Part shown: positions 47,613 to 60,517 of the stretch, in pieces
Position numbering within the stretch: position 1 is the first letter of the stretch
Layout: the number at the start of each line of letters is the position of its first letter
From: Lobosporangium transversale
Lineage: Eukaryota > Mortierellomycota > Mortierellomycetes > Mortierellales > Mortierellaceae
Reading direction: 5' to 3'
Assembly: GCF_002105155.1 (NCBI RefSeq)
Contig: NW_019029004.1
Coordinates: 186,001-250,000, forward strand
DNA length: 64,000 bases
The notes under the pieces: model-generated
What the model was told of the DNA's origin: nothing
Database searches by the model: none
What the model saw: the letters and a program-made list of their open reading frames with translations, nothing else
Program-made: the position numbers and the translations under genes

Positions 47613-50600
47613 TCAAATTTGATTACAAAGACCATCATGACTAAAAATCCAAACACAGCCAATCCAGAACAATTGTAAAAAGACCCCGCTCGCAAAGGCT
47701 TGCCAAATTGGTACAGCATCCACACGTCCCTGCTTCTGCTTATGATTCTGTCGCCCGTATTGGTCTTGGTCTCGATCTTGGCCTTGACTAACCCTGCCTC
47801 CATGCTTCGAGTCAACAATCATAGCACCACTAGAACCCTGATCAACAATACCCCTCTCATTATCTTCGTCACCATAGCTACTACTACTAATCTCATCGTC
47901 AGTCTCACCGCTAGACACCTGGCGACGTTGTCGACTAACCCCTGCTTCTTTATCATCATACACAGACATTCTTCGCGTCCTTGACACCATCGAGCCACGT
48001 CGTCTTCTTACTGCTTCTGCTGGTATTGCTGGTAATGAGGGTATTAGTGGTAGTGATTGCAAAGGCTCCAATGTCAATGCTGACGACTTTCTTTTGAAAA
48101 ATTTCTTAGATATCAATGAAAGCAAATATCGATCCCAGATCACCGTCAGTATCAAAACTGGGTACAGAACCAAGGAACGAACCATGATAGGGTTACAGAT
48201 CGACAGACAGAACCAGACTCGAACCACAAGACTCAAAAACATAAAGTGAACTGAAAAGCGCTCTGGCAGTGTATGGTGCTTCCGGTACTGTTGTTCTTGC
48301 AGATGTGGGAGATGACGATGATGAGGAGAATGAAGATATTGCTGTGGCCGCTGCAGTTGCTGCAGCTCTGATAATTGCTGGCCTTCTCTGTATCTCTGAG
48401 AACGATGGTGTTCATGAAGTGAATGACCACTGTTGGTATTAGATCGAGGACGACGAAGTGGTTTCATTCCTACTTTAGACTCTACATTTGCAAGCTCAGC
48501 TTCGGGCTTTGCTTTTGCTTCAACTCTCTTTTTTCCGAGCCTAGTCCTTTCTCGCGGCATGGCAGGTTCACTGGGGTGATATCCGGCGGAGCTAGAGATA
48601 GAGACATCAGTAGTAGTTTTGGAAATTGATCGTGACCTCTCGTGCGCATGTGCTGAAGCAAGCTTGGACCAGTAACTCTTTTTGCCATCATTCAAGTTTC
48701 CTCGCAAAGCTATCTTTTTCCTATCCATCATCACCCTAGCGTCCTCATCATCACTACTAGTTGTATCAGTCAATAGCTCTTGACCATATGAGGACTGCGA
48801 CTCAATGTACGGCTCGGCTAGTCGACCTTGTTCCTTTACTCCACCAGCAGGAGGCAGATTAAGGGTAAAAATAAAAATAAAAATAAAAATAAAGATAAAA
48901 ATAAAGTCAAAATCAATGACGAGGGAGAAAACGAGTAAAGGAAATGGCAACAATGTCACCAAAACAATAGAGAATTTTATTTATCTAAAGCGACGACATG
49001 CTTACATCTTGGCGCGGCTTCTGTCTGATTAACTTTGGCCCTGGTTTTCCATCTTCTACTATCGCCGGCGTCGTTTCAGGCTCTATAATACCATCATCTG
49101 ATATTTTTCGCGAAACTCCTGTTTCGGGCAAAGCGTTAATGACCTGCTTCACTTCCATGTCCACTTCTTTGTCTCCATCAGGTATATTAGCGGATTCTCT
49201 GGTCATGTCCTGGATCGAATTTTCTCCTTCATTGAGCCGAGTTCTGCTATGATCAGCAGGTTGGTCAATAGGCGCTGTATTAGACTGCCTATTTAAAGAT
49301 TTGATGATAGAGTTGCTGCTGCTGTCGTTCTGACTTCCTGGATATTCCGTAGGTGCTAATATGGATGGGACTTTTTTGCTTACTTCTATGGGGAAAGTAA
49401 CTGTTGAAGGCGTGTTTGACCACATGTTCATGTCACCCTCCCTAGCTCCGTAGCCCTGCAGGTAACGATTATAGGAAGAATCATTATTGCTCCTTATGCT
49501 CTTAAATGCACCAACCCCATTGGCGATAGGGTGCATCATCCTGCGACGTAACATATGTCGAAGACCTAAGCCCAATGGCTTGACCTTCTTGTTCAGGTTA
49601 AGACTTGGACTGGCAGTGTTGTCTCTATTAATCGCTGATGTGAGCATGGCTCGCCCAGGTTTCGGTACTTCTGCCGCCAAACCAGCTTTGCTAGATCGGC
49701 GGCCTTTACCAGAAACTGAAATGATTGGGTTCTGGCGATGTCGAATAAGATATCCATGGCGATGATGCGCAGGCTGAAGACCGCGATTGGATCTCTTCCT
49801 GGACAATTGGCTTCGGCTGGAGGAGACTGCGCTCATCTCCTTCATGGCTTCATCCTCCTCCACATCACGTATTTCTTCAGCTTCTGCCATAGCCAACAAG
49901 CTAGGCTCTGTATCTGCTGCCGTTGGTGGTCCTTTGTAATTAGCGTCAGTGGATGAACGGATGGGTGCAGTGGGCGAATCCATCTCTCCATGCATCATCC
50001 GGTCGCGTTGATGGTTCAGCATCGAGAGGATGTCATCACAGCTTGGACGCTTAGACTTCTCTGGCGAAAGCAGCACGCGGATCAACGTCTTGAGCTCTTC
50101 TGGAATAATACGGCCGCCTAGTCCATCATCTTCAGGGATAGAAATTGACTTAAGTGCTCGGATCTCTTTTCGTAAAATATCCACATCCTCAATCTGACTG
50201 TATGGTAGACGCGAGTAACAGAGATAGTAGAGCACCATGCCCAAGGACCACATATCGCCCTTGAATGAAAACTCGTCAGTGTAACGCCCGTTTGCATCTA
50301 CTGCTAATAGTTCTGGCGCAAGGAATTCGAGTGTGCCTGTGGCACCAGTTCTATCTCTCTTAGCGGCCTGGTCCGATATTTCACACTCTCCAAAATCGGT
50401 AATCAAAATTCGAGGTCGCTCGCCCTTGCTACCCTTAACACGGCTGTCTGAATAGCTCAATAGCAAGTTCGGCGGCTTGAGGTCGCGATGAATGATCCCC
50501 AGTCGATGAAGATGCGCTAGTCCTTCACAGATATCAAAAAAGAAACTCCAAATTTCAGAGATGGATAGGTAGTGTCGAGGGTAGCTAGATACTGAGCCCT

Positions 50601-52832
50601 GAGTGAATGCGTTATTTCCTTCGCCACTCTTGCCTCCAGGCGATGTCAAGCTATTTTGAAGCCGTTGCCTCTTTGATTGCAGACGCTCTTTTGCGGACAT
50701 TGCCTTCTTCGAATCTAGAGTGGATTCATCGGCCGTATTCACCACGTCCGCCGCCCCTAAATGCTCCTCGGCATCGACAGAAAAACTAACCTCTGGTGGT
50801 CGTTCAATATATTCCTCCAGATTTCCTCCGTTTGCGCATTCCATTAGGATGAAAAGACATGTAACCTCGGGTCCAAACTTATGTAGTTGGTGGTTCTCGA
50901 GCCAAGCGTGTTTGTAGCCCACAATATTCGGGTGGTGCAGTCTCTCCAGTAGGTGTACTTCTCTTAACATTTGAACAAGCCAGTCGTGATTGTCACCCAC
51001 AGCCACTTTCTTGATGGCATATTCGCCTAAATGGATACCATCAAGGACGTGCTGGCAAAGAAAGACAGATCCACGAAAGCCTCGCCCTAACTTCCTTTGC
51101 TCCATAAAGAAACGTTCGTAGTACCCCTGGTTGAGCGCATCATGCGATAGATGTGCCGCAGAAGAAGCAGATTGGCTGCTCTGGGTACTCTCTTTCATAA
51201 TTGTATCACAGACGCTATTGCTCCCGTGCATTGAAGCCAATGTACTGTCAAGGTCTAATGATGCTCTGCCAGAAGATGTGGGTGATCCTAGAGATGAGTC
51301 TGGTCGGGATTGCGAACTAGTATCGCCTTGAAGCGAGCCTCGTCTTGATAATGCAATACTTGAAAAAATAAAAAAATAAAAAAATAAAAAATAAAAAAAA
51401 ATAAAAATAAAAAAATAACAAATAGTATTAGCCTATAAAATTTTTTTTCTTACCAATAAGACATAAGGTAATGTATAACTGCCTACTTTGCGTCGGCCAG
51501 CATCCTGAAATAATTAGTGTCCATGAACGCAGATGTAGGGTTGGACATGTCCTAGAATAAAGTTTGAACGAACAAATAAAGGCATATTAAGCTTTTTTTG
51601 TTCAAAAAACATTTCGATTAACCTCTATAAATGATATCAATAACAAATATAGCCTACGTTCTCGCCCGTTGCCTCTTCTAGATCTAGAGGTCGTTTGCAC
51701 AAGGCACAAATCCCCGAGTCATCTCGAAGAGACTAAATTATGTATTTTCATCCAGGGTTTATCAATTAGGGTTAATTAAGCCGTTCGCAGTCACACACGA
51801 CCAAATGTAGACGAAATGTAAAGACAATTCCTTTTGTTACCATCGAATGTGAATCCAAACCAACTGTGGTTTGAACAACCAGAGATTGCATCTGAGGATT
51901 GTAGAGTACTGTTCGTCCTCGTGCCTCTGAACGCCTAATATGTGATTCGAGAAAGGGCGTCACACGTTAGTCTGATGAGATAAAATTAAACTCCTTGGAA
52001 CATACCTGGATCAAACATATAAAACTCACAGGATGACGCGCCACTCTTGTGAATATGGTACAACCTCCCGATGATCCATAGATGACGGTGGAGGCAATGC
52101 TGGGGGGGATATTCTCCTAGCAGCATGCCAAACGTTATAATCGTCATAACTGTTGGCACCAGAGGATCCTATAGACAACGACATGCTCCTGTTCGGACGG
52201 CGAATTGTATAAACATCTTGTTCATCTCGACTACCAAAGCCTGACACCACAGTTGGATGTGCACTACCATTAAATAAGATGGGTGCTCTCAGTAGTTCGG
52301 AAGGGTCGGATTCATGGCCTTGATCAGAGGCAGTATCACGATAGTGTTGGAGCTGTTGTTGTTGCTGTTGTTGTTCAGAGGATAGAGGCACTGGTACAGG
52401 CGGCCGGTGCTGCTGCAGCCTGTACCCTTGTAACTGCGATGGTAATGACTTGGTGCCACCTGGCATAGGTTGGTTGTCATGGCGAGTAATGCGTTGAGGA
52501 GGTGGCGAGATAGAATAATTTGCTGATCGTCTGTCGCCGCCTGGTTCTGCTTCAGCTCCTACTACAAAGTGTCGATCATATGAGTTTTCACGAGAATGGT
52601 GAGACGCATGATCGTTATTCTTCCAGGAAATAAACAAACTTGGATGGGGTATTAGCCAAGGCTGCTGCTGGTATTCTTGTTGCAATGGGTGTATAGACTT
52701 GTTGCTACTGTAGTTGTTATTGCCATTATTCCTAGTGTTATTGTTTTTACGGCTATTATATTGAGTGTTCATATTGTAATGGCTTTCATTGCCATCAGTA
52801 TCCATTGCCTGATCATCCTGAAAGTGATTCAT
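47613..52832 (-). CDS. IKS1: IKS1-type serine/threonine kinase with C-terminal membrane segments (6 exons)
   Basis: Exons on the minus strand: 52832-52030, 51934-51841, 51732-51658, 51551-51487, 51358-49006 and 48833-47613, giving 1536 residues (yeast Iks1 667). A disordered Asn/Gln-rich N-terminus of ~265 residues leads into the Iks1 N-module: EWRVILRSEARGRTVLYNPQ, a CALCKRPL zinc-knuckle-like CxxC, and NPTSAFMDTNYFRMLADA. The kinase domain is at about 423-790, with LGRGFRGSVF (P-loop), YAIKKV (Lys), IIHRDLKPPNLLL (catalytic loop), ITDFGECEIS (DFG) and LEFLAPELL (APE). All catalytic residues are present. Near the end are hydrophobic helices (FMFLSLVVRVWFCLSICNPI, SLVLYPVLILTVIWDRYLLS, ASGVFLQLFWIGCVWIF), so the kinase is probably membrane-anchored. 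The role in yeast is little known. A TATA-like ATATAT lies about 100 bp before the start. Confidence 0.85.
48868..48905. repeat. (AAAATA)n repeat in IKS1 intron 5
   Basis: Six to seven AAAATA units on the plus strand lie inside the last IKS1 intron. The sense strand reads TATTTT repeats. Confidence 0.75.
51364..51418. repeat. A-rich (AAAAAT)n repeat in IKS1 intron 4
   Basis: A run of AAAAAAT/AAAATA units lies just upstream (sense strand) of the acceptor at 51359-51360 and forms a T-rich pyrimidine tract in the transcript. Confidence 0.75.
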
Positions 52833-53959
52833 GATGGTGGAAAAAGGTTGAAAAGGATTAAAATGAAAAATGCAAATGACGAATGCATTTTTTATTGTGG
52901 AGAAAAGAAATGCACGTGATGTGTCAATAGTATATATTTAGCTACTCTATTTTAAACTTGCACGAAGACATCTGTAACTGAATCAAGATCAAGCCAGAAC
53001 GAATGCTGCGAAAGGTAGTGAAAGGAGGATAGTATTCTTATATGATGGCTTGTCGCGCCTCTTGATACAGGCATTAAGGATTAGAAAGAATGCCCAAGTT
53101 GAAGTTTAGCTTAAATGCTTAGGGTGTGAATACAACGCCACTATGAGGTGCTTACGCGATTGCCACGTTTTATTGGTGGTCCGTGATGTCTGAAACTGTG
53201 CCTTTTTATTTCTCAGCAACCATTCACACAGGGAGGAAAGGAACATTATTAAGCCAAAGCAGAGCCTTACAGGATCACTTGTTTGCACAGCAGGCTTTGT
53301 TGCTTTTTCGATTTGTCAGATGAAGAATGTAAACGTTGTCACCGTCATTGTCATTGTCATTGTCATTGTCATTGTCGGACGTTGCCAGTCATTTTCATTG
53401 TGAATGATTATCATTGTCATTGTCGTTGTCAGTCATTGTCATCTTAACTTGACTACTATAAATAACAATTGAAGTTTATAGTTGTGTTTTTGAATGGGCA
53501 AGATTGCCTTGCTTGATCACTATGATGCATGCATAGCGAGTAAACAGGAAACGAGAAAAACAGAGAATAAAAAGGGCAACAGTGAACATTCAAGCGAAGC
53601 AATAACTCATCTTTGTTTGCCTCCCTCTCAGCTTTCCTTCCTCTTCTCCTCTTTTTTCTTCACCCACCTGACATATACAACAGTAAGACGAATAGGCAAC
53701 ATTCTGCCCATCTTGTCCTCTTCTTTCTTTCCATCATTGTTTACTAGAATCTCATCTCATTTCCTTTCAATTAACAATTCATCACCGCTTGTTTTTCTTT
53801 AATCTTAAGAGATCGACTCTCATTCTTCCCTTTCAACAAAAAAAATTTGAGCTGGCTGTAAAAAACAGACAATTAAAACAAACAAACAAACAACTCCAAC
53901 CAACTTGACTCTTCTTCGCTCCTTGCTCTTCTCCCACCTTCTATCCTTCCGTTTCCCAC
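52833..53959. other. 1.1-kb divergent region IKS1/kelch-TM gene 1
   Basis: It contains a TATA-like sequence near 52930-52940 on the IKS1 side, a (TCATTG)n array at 53344-53441 and pyrimidine-rich leader sequence for the kelch gene from 53600. No gene was recognised. Confidence 0.5.
53344..53441. repeat. (GTCATT)n hexamer repeat
   Basis: Six perfect GTCATT units at 53344-53382 are followed by interrupted copies (TTTCATTG, TATCATTGTCATTG) to about 53441. Confidence 0.85.
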
Positions 53960-56900
53960 ATGGAAAAAGAAAAACATAAAAACCATCGCCTTCCGGAGCA
54001 GAAAAGAGACATTGCAACGGTATTTTTTTCGATATGTAACAGTTGTAGTAGCCGTTTGCTTCACGCTAGAATATCACCATCACCAACAAGTCAGCCAAGT
54101 CCAAGCACCAACGATCATAGCAATCCTTATCACCGACAGCGTATCACCATTCCTCAAAAGATATCGCCCTCATTCTTCCTGGATGCCCTTCTTAATCATC
54201 ACCGTCCTCATATTACCCATCGTCCTCACATAAAGCATTCTCTGTCACCATTATCTCTATCCGCCTTCTTCCTTTCTTTGTTTGCACTTCCCAAACCGAT
54301 CCTGTCACAACAACAGCAGCAAGAACAAGAGCAACAATTTGTTATGTTCACGCCTCGTTACTCTTCAGGATCTGTTGTTGTCAACAAAAAACTTTATGTC
54401 ATCTCGGGTACCACCTTGGAGTTAGAAGCAAAGTCCACTGACGAGATACTTCTACTCCCGCTTGACAAGCCTTTCTTAATCAACTCTGTCCTCTGGCAGC
54501 GTCTTGGCTCCGGTGGTGTCTTTGCAAATGATGCACGAGTTGCTGCCTCTGCAGATGGATCTTACATAGTGATGGTTGGTATGGGAGAGCCAAATCTAAT
54601 AGACAGTAGCACTGGCCCTAGCCCCATGGCTAGAGTCTATGACATCCAAGCCAATTCCTGGCAGTATTTCTCTCAGCTCTTATTTAACGTCAACAGTCCT
54701 CAATACTCAAGTCGAATCTCTGAAAGCATTGTTCTCGATTCTTCCACTGGTGTGATTGTGATCTATGGTGGATATAGTCTCGTTTCCAACTTTGTGCTTA
54801 GTGATGTGACTCTAATAGCGACTTCAAGTTCACATGATTTCAATTCTTGGAGTTGGTCTCCACCAGCGCCCAATAACCAGATGGGACCACTTTTTCAGCC
54901 TGTGATGGTCTATCTTCCTCATTTGAGAGCCACACTTGTGATGGGTGGTTGTCGCACATTTAGTACTACCTCCAGTGGCTCCAATTGTTCGTCTTTTACA
55001 TTTGCATATTTGCTACAAACACAGGTCACGTCTTTTGGAAATGCGACATATTCATTAAGTGGTGTGACATTGAAGGGTGGAAATCCCTTGAATACGACCG
55101 TTTTGACGCCTCCCTCAAGGATGTCGCCTTGTCATGTAGTGTTAAATAATGGAGATGTCTTCATGTATGGTGGATCCACCACTGAAGGAAGTCTGTCTGA
55201 CTCGTGGATATTGAGAACAAAGGATTGGACCTGGTCCATGGTTACAATCAACAATGCACCTACTCAAAGCCGAGCAGGTGCGACCTGCCAATTGGTGACG
55301 CCGAATCAAATCGTTGTTGTTGGAGGTAAGGTCATATATTTTCAATAGATACTGTGGGTGTGGCGTTGCTTTTTTTTTAGGTGAAATGGTGACATGAGAC
55401 TGAAATTATGATTGATTTACTTCCTAAACAAATGGGAATGTGAACAAAGAATCTGGAAAGGAGAAAGGGAAAGAATCTGCCATCTGCTTTTTGTTCTAGT
55501 TTTCTTACATGGAGAAGTGAAGAGGAGTCGTGAAATTGTGTAGTTCAAAGTAACCAAAGATAATCAGAAACACAAACAAAAATTGCAGCGCCTCGTCTCT
55601 CCAAACACTGGACAAACCAGAATGTATTAGTCAGTCCATATCTTCCCGCATTTGTCCTTTTGTTGGGCAAAGGACAAGGGAAGGGGCACATTATCTTAAA
55701 GAAATGACCGAGACAAGTAAACAGGATTTGGCGCTTTGATTGATCAAAGAAAAAAAAAAAAAAAAAAAGGAAAACGCCACTATTTTGACAGAGAAATAAG
55801 GAGAGAAAAAAAACATCTCACTCTACTTCTCTGACTACTCATACGCTTCTTCTAGGGTATGAGGGAGCGGCCTCAGGGCCCAAACAGTTTTCCTTGCCTC
55901 AGCTGGGGATTATAAATACGGACAAATGGTCATGGGCAGCCAACTTTGAGCCCAATGGCGGTGCTGCATGGTCTTTGCCTCCCGGTGCCATAATTGGTAT
56001 CGTTGTGGGTGCAGGTCTCATACTCTGTGTCATTGGACTTATTGCTTGGCGTATTTTCTCCATGAGACGTAAAACCCATGAGCTCAACGAAGGGCACAAC
56101 CCGCAATCGAGCGAACCGCTCATGGATGATGGCGCTCCACACTTTCAACACGATAGTTGCTATAACATGAATACTATGAACAAGCTCGACGTGCTTCTTT
56201 CGGCCTCGACCAGAAGTGCATCTTTTACCCCCAGCCTAGAATCGAATAGTAGCAATGGGATTGGTGGTAATAGTAGTAATCGCAGTCTAGTATCCAGGGC
56301 CGTCCCCGGGTTTAAATCACCTTTACCACTCATCATCACTCCTTACTCTCCAGCAGCAACAATGTCTTCAGGCTCATTCTCAATGACTCCAACAGATCCA
56401 TCATCGTTCAACAACCACAAGAAACAAAACAAGCAAAAGAACCATCATGATACCCTTAACAATAAGACTAATATTGATCTTCCAGAGAGCGAACGTCTGC
56501 CGCAGCAGTTAGCAGATATGCAATATGGACACTACATTAGGACATTACAACATAATAAGCAATATGAAAAACGTCGTAGTGACCTTCAGAACCTTTCTCC
56601 TTCGCTGAGAAGAGTCGACACAACTGTCCTGCATGACAAGATTTGGGAAGAGGGCAGTAATAATGACAATCATCCAGAGGATCGTCCTTATCTAGTCACT
56701 GGCCTTATAAACCTCAGGGATGTAGATGTTGGAGAAGAGCCCATGTCGGTTCCGACGCCGTCACTTGAGACAGGTCCTATGCTGATTTCGAGCCACATTG
56801 ATACCTCCCGAATCATAACAAGTACAGTCGACACTGGCCTACAGCAGGAACAGCATCAACAACGACAAGGCTATATCCCTGTGTTAGGGGATACTCATAC

Positions 56901-57084
56901 CCATGATGATGCACCCGAATATGTCCCTGGTGTTGGTGGGTCGAAGGAAGCTAAAACAAATGTTGGAGGAAGAGGGGGTACCATGTCGGGATTTGAACAA
57001 GCCTTTGGTAGAGCAGAGATTATTTCGAATGAGTCGATTGAGAGTGAACTGGTCGATAATCGAAAAATAAGGAGAGGAAATTGA
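53960..57084 (+). CDS. Kelch-repeat single-pass membrane protein, paralog 1 (2 exons)
   Basis: Exons 53960-55325 and 55856-57084 join in phase 1 through a Gly codon, giving 864 residues. A basic N-terminus precedes a hydrophobic segment at about 100-115 (LSLSAFFLSLFALPKPILS), probably a signal or anchor. Then come kelch-type blades with paired glycines and aromatic strand ends: SSGSVVVNKKLYVISG, ASADGSYIVMVGMG, TGVIVIYGGYSLVSNFVLSD, TLVMGGCRTF, GDVFMYGGSTTEGSLSDSWI and NQIVVVGG. A membrane helix lies at about 500-522 (IIGIVVGAGLILCVIGLIAW), followed by a basic stop-transfer RIFSMRRK and a ~340-residue Ser/Gln/Asn-rich cytoplasmic tail. A propeller sensor or adhesion role outside the cell is a guess. 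The 530-nt intron is long for this window. It is paralogous to 58445-60517. Confidence 0.8.
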
Positions 57085-58444
57085 GAAAAAGGAAAAAAGG
57101 CAAAAACTGGTCAGTTGGTCAATAAAATTTTGACCACATGCGTCGAACATCCAATTCGAATGTGAATAAACTATTCAAAAGACGATTTTTGATCAGCTGG
57201 ACAATGATTTCTGCAAGAGTGCAATATAAAAATGGAAAGATGAGACCTAATGCGTGGATGTGTTCTTTGGCAGAAACAGACAGCTAATTCACCTTGATAT
57301 TAAGCTCAATATGGGTTCCTTGTAAAAATATATACCTGTATATATTTATAAAAATTTATATAATTATACTCTGTCAGCCTTGTATCTTTGCCATCAAGAT
57401 TGGCAATATTGAATCAGCTGGATCAGAACACACGCCTTGTTTGATTGGGCCTTTGACACCGCTTCTTTTCATTTTTGGACTAATCTGCACAATGTTATGT
57501 TATCTGCGCTTTTTTTTTTTTTTTGTTACTTGGACCCGGGAACACTTTCATTCTTACAATAAACAATATCTAGCTTAAAAAAAAGAGCAGCAAGCAGGAC
57601 TTATTTATCATGAGAATCATGAGAATCATGAGAATGACAAACAAGTTTATACAATGAACACTGAAGTAGGTGACATGGATGCTTATTGGGCCAAGCTTGA
57701 GTCGAAATACCCACGACTATTCATTCTCATTCAGTTCATCAGAAAAAAAAAATAAAAATAAATGAACATTGCATAAAATATACTCAAGGACTAGGCTAAT
57801 TGATAAATCAAAAACCCTCCTCTGACTTCCCTCATTTCTCATCCGTATTCATGAGCTCCATCCCGCACGCTTCTTCCTTTTTTGTCCTTTTGTATCCTTA
57901 TCTTAGACAAACACAAACACACTAACACACACTTATTAGCTCATTCAGCTCCTACTCCCTTCATTCCCTTCTTTCTTTTTTCCCATCATCCTCATATTCA
58001 TCTTTATTCTTTCACAAATGACTGTTCATTCATCTAATTCCTCTGAATGGACTAGTGTAGCATAGCACATCCCCTTGTCTCTCTCTTTTTTCCTGTTTCT
58101 CATCATAGTTCCTCCCAACATTTGTCTCGTTTACTGCATCTTGGAGAACCCGTGCTGCCTATTCTCTCAACAGAACATCCAATCTTACTTATCCAATCTT
58201 TCTTACAACTATTATTCTTTTTAAACCATTTTGAGTTTCAATATTTACTCTTTCATTGTTGGTGTGTGTGAACCGCTTTTCTTTTCATTTTCTCTCTCCT
58301 CTCTATCCCTTTCATTCATTTCAGTTGATACCAGGCAGGATCAACGTCTCCCCTGCGTTTCTTTTCCGCTGTGCTCTTTGCATAGTGCAAGTAAAGAATC
58401 ACCTCAATAAATCATCGCAACGAGACTACTAAATACCTCACACA
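57085..58444. other. 1.36-kb region between the kelch paralogs
   Basis: It holds three tandem copies of the 9-mer TCATGAGAA at 57609-57635, T17 near 57510-57524, and a pyrimidine-rich leader from 57830 to the start of paralog 2. No gene was recognised. Confidence 0.5.
57609..57635. repeat. (TCATGAGAA)3 tandem 9-mer
   Basis: Three perfect consecutive copies, each containing the palindrome TCATGA. Confidence 0.8.
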
Positions 58445-59697
58445 ATGGCCACTTCCAGTGTGGTGAGAAACTCGGATAGTTCCTCCTCATCTACCGGCTT
58501 TACACCAGCAGCTGTCCTTATAACACACATCACTCGCCGTACTTTGCCCAGCCATTATCGCCCTCGCCCCTCACTTCCTCCTTTAGCACTGTTGACACTG
58601 TTGATATTAGCTAGCACTGTACCACTCTTGAATACGGCTTTCGCGATCGCTTATACACCCATCTCATACCCTGCAACAGCCATTCTTGGGTCACGTCTCT
58701 ACATCTATGGCGGTATCACGGACTTATCCTCACCCTTAACTTCATACACTTCTCAATTCGCCACATTATCATTGACTAACGGATTTGATACGGACGATGA
58801 TTTACCTTGGGAGTATCTTCCAGGCAATATTGCCACAGGGCTAGCACCAGGATCCCCAAGTCGTGATCAGAGGCGGTTCATTATTGGAGGAAGTAGAAAC
58901 AATCTGGGCAAGGCACCAGCTCTGATCTTTGATTCCACAACGCGAACATGGTCTCAGACTGGAGATCTTCCGAATGCAGGCCGTGGAACCGATAACAATG
59001 ATGAGATGCAGAATTACAGGCGCGACACACCTGATATGGCGCTAGATACATCCACGGGTGCTCTGATTCAGTTTGGAGGAAGTAACGCAACACATTTTGC
59101 TACCAACGCGTTAACAGTGTTGGATACGAACAGACCGTCAAATATGATGAATTGGTCCTATACTGGATATCTAGAGTCTGTTCCAGAATTGTATGCGCCC
59201 ATTGTCCTTTATGCTCCTAATAATCGATTGACGTTGATTATGGGTGGATGTGATCAAGTGAATAATGCAACCAACGCTAGCACTAGCATTACTGTCCCTA
59301 CACACTGTGCTACATTCGACACCCTATATGCCCTTGCTACTGATAGTATAGCGTCTGGAAATCCAAAAGTAACAAGACTGAATGTGGATACAACGGATGA
59401 AAAAACTGGACAACCAGCAGAGATTCCAGCACCAAGAGTGATGCCTTGTACAGTGGTGATGCCAGATGGTAATGTGTTGATGATGGGAGGTGGTAGCCCA
59501 GGGGTTGATTCGAAAGCAATGTCCGACGCTTGGATTTTGAACACACAGACTTGGCGTTGGTCCCGACGTGAGATTGAGGATTTTCCAGAGAATGGGATCA
59601 TGGGCCATAGTTGTCAGGTTGCAAGTAATGATCAGATTTTGGTTATTGGAGGTGAGATTGCAAGAAGAGAAAGAAGACGCAGATTTTCAGACCCTCG

Positions 59698-59730
<33 letters not shown>

Positions 59731-60517
59731 CACAGCCCTTTTTTCCTAATTCTTTTCTTTTTTTTTAATGGGATACTCAGGACACACTAGTGATGGTTTT
59801 GTAAAAAACCCACTGTCGGTTATCAAGACCCGAAAATGGGCCTGGTCGAACCATTACTTTGTACCTGGTTTCTCGACAGCTGTCAAGATTGGGCTAAGTA
59901 TGAGTATTGTTGTTGTCATTGGAGCCATTATTGCAGGGCTATGGATACGATGGCGACGGAACAAGATGAGTGCACTCAAGGAAACACAGAATCAAGATGA
60001 ACACGGCATCAGGATGAAGACCTCTAAAGGAGACAGAAGATCTAGTGGCGGTACTGATAATCATCATAGAAAGCAATCACTTTCACAACATCACCACCAA
60101 TCATCCTCAACAAGAGTAGAGGATCGCCATCATCGCGAGCATGGCGCGCCATTAGAAGGAGCAGAAGTTTATCCTGAGAATGGACGCCCCCTTTCAAATG
60201 ATATTCCACGATTGGACTTCACGTTGGTGAACGATGAGCGCTCAGGCAGCGCATATGGCCATCATCTTCGGCAGCAGCAGCAACAGCAACCTCATTTAGT
60301 AACGACTGATCCCCTGGCACACTCACCTGTTGAATCGTCATCCAGTACAATCGTGGACCAAGGTGTATGGCCAGAACCAGAACATCTGTATGGTCTTAGT
60401 CAGGGACGCATTCAAAATCATGAGACTTCTCAAATATATGAACCAGAACGCGTTGAAATAGACACCAACAACAGCGACAGCAGCAACAGCAACGAACAAG
60501 ACAAATTTGGAGACTAG
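58445..60517 (+). CDS. Kelch-repeat single-pass membrane protein, paralog 2 (2 exons)
   Basis: Exons 58445-59651 and 59781-60517 join in phase 1 through a Gly codon, giving 647 residues. The layout repeats paralog 1. A basic, Ser-rich N-terminus is followed by a hydrophobic segment at about 47-70 (LALLTLLILASTVPLLNTAF), then kelch blades (PATAILGSRLYIYGGITDLS, RRFIIGGSRNNLGKAPALIF, TGALIQFGGSNATHF, LTLIMGGCDQVNNATN, GNVLMMGGGSPG and DQILVIGG). Next are a short linker with KTRKWAWSNHYFVPG, a membrane helix at about 437-457 (IGLSMSIVVVIGAIIAGLWI), a basic RWRRNK and a ~185-residue His/Gln/Ser-rich tail. The intron falls at the same IGG/VGG strand as in paralog 1. The donor is GTGAGA. The intron contains a run of about 27 A. 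Confidence 0.82.
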
